Source: Heracleum sosnowskyi
Lineage: Eukaryota > Streptophyta > Magnoliopsida > Apiales > Apiaceae
Assembly (NCBI GenBank): GCA_030848705.1
Contig: CM061245.1
Location: 64,382,006-64,446,005 of the forward strand
Direction: 5' to 3'
DNA: 64,000 nt
Positions 57,397 through 64,000 of the stretch are shown one piece after another (position 1 is the first letter of the stretch; each line of letters begins with the position of its first letter). The position numbers and the translations under genes are program-made. The notes beneath the pieces are model-generated. The model saw nothing but the letters and a program-made list of their open reading frames with translations. It was not told the DNA's origin and did no database searches.

Positions 57397-57405
57397 CTAT
57401 TTATA
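57397..57405 (-). promoter_or_regulatory. putative TATA box in the Cop-5 LTR
   Basis: TATAAATAG on the minus strand lies about 340 bp before the LTR end, a textbook TATA form. Confidence 0.6.
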
Positions 57406-57974
57406 GGGCTTTCCTAGGGTTTTAATAATATATCTTTATATATATATATATATTAACCCCACATTTCTAAAATGCTTTAATAATGATTAAAACTATTTTA
57501 ATCATTATTTCTTTTTCTAAACTATTTAGAAAATAATTATTCCTCTCTCATAATTTAAAAATTTTTCATCAAAGAAAATATTCTTTTATGGCGTGACCCT
57601 GTAGGTTCAATATTAAGCCGGTAGTAGAAATAAATAATAATAAACTTTTATTTATTATTAATATGAATTCTAATAATTCATTAAATATAATTAACTGATT
57701 AATTATATTTATTCTACATCGTGAGTGATGCTTCTCAACATATCGTGACTATCCAGATAATATGAATTCACTACTTAGAATACCAAGAACCTGTCAGTGA
57801 CTAGTTTCAGTACAATCAATTCCTTCTACCCTACAATATCCCGATTAAATACAAGGCATGGATCTCGTGTCAGGCCTTATCAAATTTAATCATATGATTT
57901 CTTATTCATAATGCTAAGTTCATATTAATGCAAATTAGAAACTCCTTTCTAATTTCATACACTCTGGCCAGAGA

Positions 57975-57979
57975 TTCCA
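57975..57979. other. target-site duplication of solo LTR TkA-5 (left copy)
   Basis: TTCCA, identical to 61791-61795. Confidence 0.9.
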
Positions 57980-58459
57980 TGTAATAACCCCAAATTTTGG
58001 ACTTAGTTAAAATTTTTTGATGAATAGTAAATGTGGTGAATAGTAAATTTGATGATGGAAAATTTTTCAGACCACGCTATGTGGATGATATGGAATGAAT
58101 GTTTCAAGGTTATATTATTGATGTATATGAAGAATAAGTGAATGTAAACGCGATCAGAATCAGGAGATTCCAACTTTAAATTTTGATCACTATTCATCGG
58201 ACAACCAAGGGTGAATTGATTTGATCGTTTTGAGAAAGTGTGTAGGATGAGAAATCCATGATCATACCTTAAGCCAAGGAGAGAAATCTAGGATCATATA
58301 TTAAGCCAAGGTAATGGAAAGATCAAGGAAGTATCCCCTAGCATAGGTACAGAGAAACGTTTTAAAAACCACTTGAAATTATCGCGAAACGAAAGCGTAA
58401 CAAATTGTGGATTAAACCCTAACCAAATGAGGAGTATTATATGAGATCATCAAGTGCAA

Positions 58460-58467
58460 TATATAAG
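58460..58467 (+). promoter_or_regulatory. putative TATA box in solo LTR TkA-5
   Basis: TATATAAG after ATCAAGTGCAA, the same context as in TkA-1. Confidence 0.45.
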
Positions 58468-59164
58468 AGGATTGAGGATACAAATGATGACATAAGCATG
58501 ATGCAGAGGATGACATAGGGATGACAAGTGATGACCAAGTGGTGAATCACCACCTTGTCACCACTTTCACCACAACCACAAGTTCAAAATGAGGTGTGTC
58601 ATTGGTGACAAGTCTTGCTTACAACCACACAAAATGGATGCATCCAAATTTAGTATTATTGGACAAAAGAAAGAAAAAGAAAAGCAAGAAAGAAGTATAA
58701 TGTTACATGTGTTATAATACTTGTATATATATATGTATTAAAGTGAACAAACACTTGGTTAATTACCAACCACACAAAATAAACACATCACCCCCCTTAT
58801 TAACCTTGTAATCAGCTGAACACATCACCACATTCATCACCAAGCAAACAAAAGAGAAACTCTCCCCCTTTTTACAAAATCCCGAGAGAAGAAAAGGAGT
58901 AAAAATGGTGGATGAAGATTTGATCATAACTTGAGTTTCTCTTGTCCGTTTTTGGCGTTCTACCACTCAAATCGAAGCCCTCGAGAAGATCTATACATAT
59001 AGGGCTTTCCAAGGATCATCCAAGGCTTGATTAGTGGTTATAAGTGATGTTTAGTGTCTCTAAGGCAGCAAGGAAGATTTGCGACAAGTCTCGAACCCCT
59101 AATACCAAGGACTCAAGGCAAGTTTTCTCATTCCATGCTGTAATTTCAAATTAATTGTAGTAAT

Positions 59165-59360
59165 GATTCATATGATAGATGCATGCTTTCAAATGTAATA
59201 TATGCATACGATATTATGCATGTTTTCAAACCGTACATCGTATATGGATGTGTTTGGATTTTAAACTATGAAGATGTTAATATGCATATGATAGATGCAT
59301 GCTTTCAAATGTATTATATGCATACAATATTATGCAAGTTTTCAAACCCTATACCATATA
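59165..59360 (+). repeat. 116-bp tandem duplication in solo LTR TkA-5
   Basis: TATGATAGATGCATGCTTTC occurs at 59171 and 59287. It corresponds to the 79-base arrays of TkA-1 and TkA-3, but here with a longer unit. Confidence 0.78.
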
Positions 59361-60419
59361 ATGATGCTGTTGTGATATATGTTGTGGTATTGCTATATAT
59401 GCTGCTTTATGCTGTGACATAACGTAAAACTGTTTTCGCTTTTTAATAAAAAGCGGTATAAGATATAAGTTTATATGCTAGATAAGTACTGGATATAAAC
59501 CAAGGTTAAATATTAAAGACTCTAAGTATAGAGTACTTGTACGATGGTTTTAAAACTTAGACCGGGAGTCAAATTATTATTTTGTTTTAAACTACTGTCA
59601 AAAGCTGGAAGGTTCCAGGGACAGTTATAATTTAAATATTTATTAAATATTCCAATATCTATATTATGGGATATTTAAGGTGAGATATTTAAATAATATT
59701 ATAATAAATATTATTTGAATATTATTTAATTAAAGTGAATATTATTTTTGAATATTCACTTAAGTGTTTATAGTGAATAATAATTCAATATTTATTAATT
59801 GATTATTATTTAATTAAGTGAATATTATTTTGAATATTCACTTAAGTAGTTATATTGAATAATAATTTAATATTTATTATTTGGGTATTTATTAAATATT
59901 CCAAATATGATTTAAAATCATAGAACCTTATAATATGATTAAAGGTTCTATTATTTACACAAAAATATAAATTTCTGATTTTCAGAAAAGATATTAAAAT
60001 TGAGATTACCAACTATTATCTTAAGATAGTTAAAGGTAATTAAATGCAAATAGTATTTTTTCAACTCATCGAAAATTGGGAATCTAGTTCAAGAATTCGA
60101 GGACAGAGATTTACTTCCACTGTTCCTCTAGAATATCTATAACTAGGGGATGGCTCCCCCATTCAAATAGAGTATTTCAAACTCGCTGAACTCTGAAATT
60201 TCAATAGACTCCCTGGTCATAATTTCAAAATACCTAGTAACCATCGGTAGTCTCGTTGACTAATGTCAACCCACACTTTGACTTACTCCTTTCAATTACT
60301 CCTGAGTAAGGTGTTCTAAACAGTTACAAAGTTTTGACAAGTATTCGTACTTGGGAAATGTGGAATTAAATTCCGATTTCCGTTTCATTAATGTTTTTCT
60401 TCATGGGAATTGGAAAGGC

Positions 60420-60565
60420 CTACACGGCAATGAAATAGGTGCCGGGGTAGTGCCAAATTATCAAGGCTTACCCGGTGATGAAATAGGCCCGCGGTAGTGA
60501 TCTCTTGCGTGCTAAGGCTTACCCGGTGACGAAATAGGCCCGAGGTAGTGATCTCTTAGCACAGT
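60420..60565 (+). repeat. copy-specific minisatellite in solo LTR TkA-5
   Basis: Units contain AAGGCTTACCCGGTGATGAA and CCGAGGTAGTGATCTCT, lying just before GGCCCGTATGCGG. They are related in reverse to the TkA-2 units and unlike those of TkA-1 or TkA-3. Confidence 0.75.
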
Positions 60566-61790
60566 GGCCCGTATGCGGTCAGGGTGATAACCGAACAGGA
60601 AGTCGTCCTTCTACTAGTAGAAAAGAAAAGTTACGATACAACGGCTGATCACCGTGTATCGGGTGTTCCAGTACATTCCCTTCCCTCCAATTGGAGTTGA
60701 GCTGCACATTGTAACAAAAGCCTAGGCGCTGAGTTACTGATAATGTGACAGTGATGACTAATGATGTTCCTCATACAGTGGCTGTACTGTATGGCATGTT
60801 TTGATGAAACGAATATTTAAACATATCGTTCTGTATACGAACGGAGTTTTAAAGGTTTTTCTTTATGATATAAGCTTACATATATGATTAAGCAGCTATA
60901 TCTGATTGTCGAGCTATAGTGCTCATTCTTGCTTCTTTTATAAAAAGGTGTTCATTACTGATATTCTACAGTATTTTGAACAGTATGAGATATCTAAATA
61001 GATATGCATGTATATATGTTGAGAAAGTATTTAAGATATACAGTATATTGAACTGTATAGTATGTTGAGTCAATGGATAGGCTGTAAGCCTTGATTCCAT
61101 TATTTGATATCTATTTTAAAAAGAGATGTTTTGAGTCTTGGTTATCATACTGATACCAAGGATTTCCAAATGATTACGAAAAGTTATTGAGTATGATTAT
61201 AAGTCATACGGTATTTTGAACGGTATACTATTTTGGGGGTTAGACCCTAGTGGTGTTAAAAACTGTGATCCCATATGGATTATCTTCCAAAAAGGTTTAA
61301 AGATTTAAACTGGGATAGATTTCTTGCTGAGCGCTATTAGCTCATTCTTGCTTTATTTATACTTTCAGCATGAAGAAAACATTGCCGATTCACTTCGTGT
61401 TACGAGGGCAAGGGAATGGAGAGACCACCCTTGAGTTAGTTCAGCAAGATGGATACTGTCGGATTTAGCAGAACAGCTATAGACTCAGTTAGTAAGAATT
61501 GTTTTCGAATAGATTTGTATTATTAAACCTTGTATAGAATTGTGAGGTCTATTATTTTAACTTCAGGTAGAGGTTGTAAATGATAGATGAGATCCTGGAT
61601 AGTACATTTGATTTGTAATAACAAATGTTACTTATTGTTGCTCATTTCCAAGGCTATAACTTGTGTGTGTGCGTAAGTGATTGGGGTCTTTTGGAGTTAT
61701 ATTATTAGAATGTTGTAAGTAATGCAGGTATTGTATAATTGATGGAGCGTGACAACCCAGATTCCTGACCCCGGGTCTGGGGGTGTTACA

Positions 61791-61795
61791 TTCCA
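61791..61795. other. target-site duplication of solo LTR TkA-5 (right copy)
   Basis: TTCCA, identical to 57975-57979. The Cop-5 LTR continues to the right. Confidence 0.9.
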
Positions 61796-62458
61796 GAACT
61801 CGCATACTAAGAATAATATAGGATATTCTCTTCCTTTACTGGAAGGGGTAGATCCTTTGTTGACGTTAACTATCTCCATACACAAATCCCTATTCCCAGA
61901 ATAGACCTAATGGATCTCCTTGAGACTAAGGACTAATCCAAAACATAGTTCATTATATACAAGATAACTCTAACGATCTCAAGTCTAAGGACACTTGTAC
62001 AACTATCACTCAGTGAATAACTATTGACATGTGAGTAAACTCTATTAGCTGTTCAACTTATCGAGTCATGTTCAGTAAACTTATTCCCTAACAAGCACCT
62101 ACATACTAGCTATAGTGTCACCACACAAATGCCTATGAGAACAGACATCCTCCTGACGGGAGCAAGCATAGTATGTACCAATCTTTACGGATTCACCAAC
62201 TTCCGATTAGTTATCCTATGATCAGGAACTGTTTAAGTCTAGAGTTATCATCTTCTAGATCTCACTATTATAATCTCATTATAATTCTAGAAGCTTTACT
62301 CTAAACTATGGAACATCTTATTTAAAACACTTTAAATAGATAAAGCCCGTAATAAAAACAAAACAAGTATTTTATTAACATTAATGAAATCAATTATGAA
62401 TACAAGAAAGTTCTACCTAACTCATCATACATGATTGGATTTAGGACAAACACTTTCA

Positions 62459-62579
62459 CATTCCATATCATCCACATAGTGTGGTCTGAAAAATTTTCCA
62501 TCAGCAAATTTACTATTCATCAGGGGCAAATTTACTATTCATCAAGGTTTCAAATATTACAAAATTTTGGGATATTACA
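62459..62579 (-). repeat. 3' LTR fragment of TkA-4 (121 bp)
   Basis: On the minus strand it starts TGTAATATCCC and runs to the Cop-5 insertion. It contains a direct duplication of GCAAATTTACTATTCATCA at about 62505-62543. Confidence 0.8.
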
Positions 62580-62594
62580 GTCTCCCCTTCTTAA
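62580..62594 (-). other. polypurine tract of TkA-4
   Basis: TTAAGAAGGGGAGAC on the minus strand, next to the LTR start and identical to that of TkA-3. Confidence 0.85.
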
Positions 62595-62599
62595 AAGGA

Positions 62600-63560
62600 T
62601 TCCGTCCCGGAATCTAATAAAATAGCCGAGGTTACTCTTCCAGTATAGTAATTTCCAGTTTCCAGGTTGACTCTTCAACCCTCAGGTTTCATTACAACAC
62701 TTACTCATTCCGGTATGTGATATCTATCGGACGCTTTATATAAGCCAATTCTGGTTGTACTCTTATACACCCATTTTCTATCAACATCCGACTATTCTTG
62801 CAATCGATGGTACAATGCCTACCATAACTCCGGTTCTCTGAAATGTTTTTTTTGGTCGGTCTGTCGGTCTACGGATCCTACGTAGTGCTCGCACTCAAAC
62901 TCGTTGCCAAACACGTTTGGAAAACTCCTCCCGAATCGGGAGTTCAAACATTGGTTCTTATCTGACATGATGGTGACTGGAACTCCACGTCACCCAATTA
63001 TCTATTTCGCAACTCTTCGATTTAAGATCTCTTGCTAAAAACAAAATATGAGTAGACTCATTTGATCCATCAATTATAGCTCAATTGACGTCATGGTCCG
63101 ACTTGATTCTTGTTGATCCTATCACAGAATCCATTATAGTAAAATTACATTCCTAATCAGGAATCTCTACTAACTGTGGTAGTCAACTAGGTCTTTGTTC
63201 TGCCTTCATTTTTTGACATATCCAATATTTACTTAACAATCGATAAATCCTTTTATCTATCCGGCCACCAGTCACATTTCCTAAATTTTCTTTACCTTTT
63301 TGTACTCTCCGCGTAGCTGTCTCTTTACGACAGATCTTTATTCCTTAATTCGTTCTGGCTCAGTCATGACCTTTAACTAATCCTTGTTGTATTCTTAACT
63401 TCAAACTTCATCCTCTCAGTCCCTTTTATTAGTCATCCCGAAAAATTAGCATCCTTAATCTCTTGAACATTAGGAATCCCAAACTCGGTATGAACACCTT
63501 ATGATTCCTTTATCATCTTCTCAGTCTTTAATTCTTTCTTCAACATTAACCTTATACCTT
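62600..63560 (-). pseudogene. pol: chromodomain and integrase remnant of TkA-4
   Basis: Read on the minus strand it aligns with 23750-24690 of TkA-3, including VEESTWKL-type DNA near 62670 and an integrase stretch with CTCCCGATTCGGG near 62930. The stops at 62632-62634, 62701-62703 and 63081-63083 (plus-strand TTA, TTA, TCA) correspond exactly to those at 24661, 24592 and 24214 of TkA-3. There is no open frame. These are shared, inherited lesions. Confidence 0.78.
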
Positions 63561-63879
63561 CACTCGTCATTCGTTCTTGACATAACTTGATTTCCTGCAG
63601 CAATTTTGGTTGCATTGCAATCTCAACTAGTGTCTCAATACCATTTCCGGTTAACTTAACCTCAATTTCCATTTTCTCAAATCCTTGGATTAACTTTATT
63701 CGACGATGCCATCATCATAAGTCTCTCTTTCTTACTAAGGGAATTGGCCACCACATTGGCCTTCCCTGGGTGGTAAAGAATCCCACCATCATAATCCTTG
63801 ATTAGCTTTAGCTATCTTTTCTATTATCACGGTACAGTCTTCCTGGGAAAACGTATCTAATGCTCTTATGATTGTGTAA

Positions 63880-64000
63880 ATCTCACACTTCTTTCCATAC
63901 AATTAGTGCCTCCAAATCTTTAAAGCGAAAACTATCGCTGTCAATTCTAAGTCAAGCGTAGGGTATCTAAATTCATATTCCTTTAATTGTCTGGATGCAT
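63880..64000 (-). pseudogene. pol: RNase H remnant of TkA-4 (runs off the window)
   Basis: On the minus strand, DNA for ASRQLKEYEFRYP and LELTAIVFALK is recognisable, as in TkA-3 (23287-23372). Only the C-terminal part of RNase H is inside the window. Confidence 0.75.

Larger units (their letters stand above)
57980..61790 (+). repeat. TkA-5: complete solo LTR (3,811 bp)
   Basis: It runs TGTAATAACCCC to GGGGGTGTTACA and is flanked by TTCCA on both sides, with no internal region. This is the usual product of recombination between the two LTRs of one element. It defines the full length of the TkA LTR and so helps place the ends of the other copies. Confidence 0.93.
57064..62458 (-). repeat. Cop-5: LTR of a copia-like element, split by solo LTR TkA-5
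   Basis: On the plus strand it starts TGAAGGAATTTACGG and ends ACACTTTCA. Without the inserted solo LTR and one target copy it measures about 1,579 bp. It interrupts the TkA-4 LTR at 62459. The partner LTR is not in the window. Confidence 0.72.
62459..64000 (-). mobile_element. TkA-4: 3' part of a degenerate Tekay-like element
   Basis: A short 3' LTR piece, polypurine tract and 1.4 kb of decayed pol on the minus strand, leaving the window on the right. It is truncated on the left by Cop-5. It aligns with 23280-24840 of TkA-3. Confidence 0.82.

Overview
The window is plant nuclear DNA made almost wholly of nested LTR retrotransposons, with no host gene, rRNA or tRNA gene recognisable in 64 kb. 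Athila-type and Tekay-type (chromodomain) Ty3/gypsy elements together with SIRE-type Ty1/copia elements, several with LTRs of 3-5 kb, point to a repeat-rich flowering plant, most likely a eudicot; the species cannot be read from the sequence. Names used here are local labels: Athila-1/-2, TkA-1 to -5 (a degenerate Tekay-like family), TkF-1/-2 (a second Tekay-like family), SIRE-1/-2/-3, Cop-4 and Cop-5.

Left part (1-28677), one nest four levels deep. TkA-3 (+, 17592-28677) carries TkF-1 (+, 11756-17591) inside its 5' LTR. TkF-1 is cut in its gag gene by TkA-1 (-, 5599-11755), and TkA-1 is cut in its internal region by Athila-1 (+, 1-5598), whose 5' LTR lies outside the window. Athila-1 has the only long intact reading frame in the window: a 917-residue gag-protease protein with no reverse transcriptase, RNase H or integrase.

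Middle (28678-43600). The truncated 3' LTR of TkA-3 meets an inverted fragment, TkA-2 (-), at a short microhomology. The LTR of TkA-2 is split by Athila-2 (-, 31117-41109), a complete element with two LTRs, tRNA-Asp-type primer site, polypurine tract, near-matching 5-bp target duplication and a full gag-pol carrying one frameshift, two stops and a lost integrase Asp. The same LTR is then broken by a partial LTR of TkF-2 (-).

Right part (43601-64000). Three SIRE-type copia remnants follow: the 3' end of SIRE-1 (+), the 3' end of SIRE-2 (+), and the pol of SIRE-3 (-). SIRE-3 is interrupted by the LTR of Cop-4 (+), which faces the LTR of Cop-5 (-) across a non-coding internal stretch, so two primer-binding sites point at each other. 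A complete solo LTR of the TkA family (TkA-5, 57980-61790) with a perfect 5-bp target duplication sits in the Cop-5 LTR, which itself interrupts the 3' LTR of TkA-4 (-), whose dead internal region runs off the right edge.

How the pieces work together: copies of TkA share the same stop codons in integrase and chromodomain, yet the two LTRs of TkA-3 look only about 1% different by eye. The family therefore seems to have spread from an already dead master using proteins of relatives. Athila-1, keeping only gag-protease, is a second case of a partial element that must borrow polymerase functions. Short motifs shared between LTR and internal regions, and minisatellites whose unit differs from copy to copy at one fixed LTR site, are the most unusual structures here.
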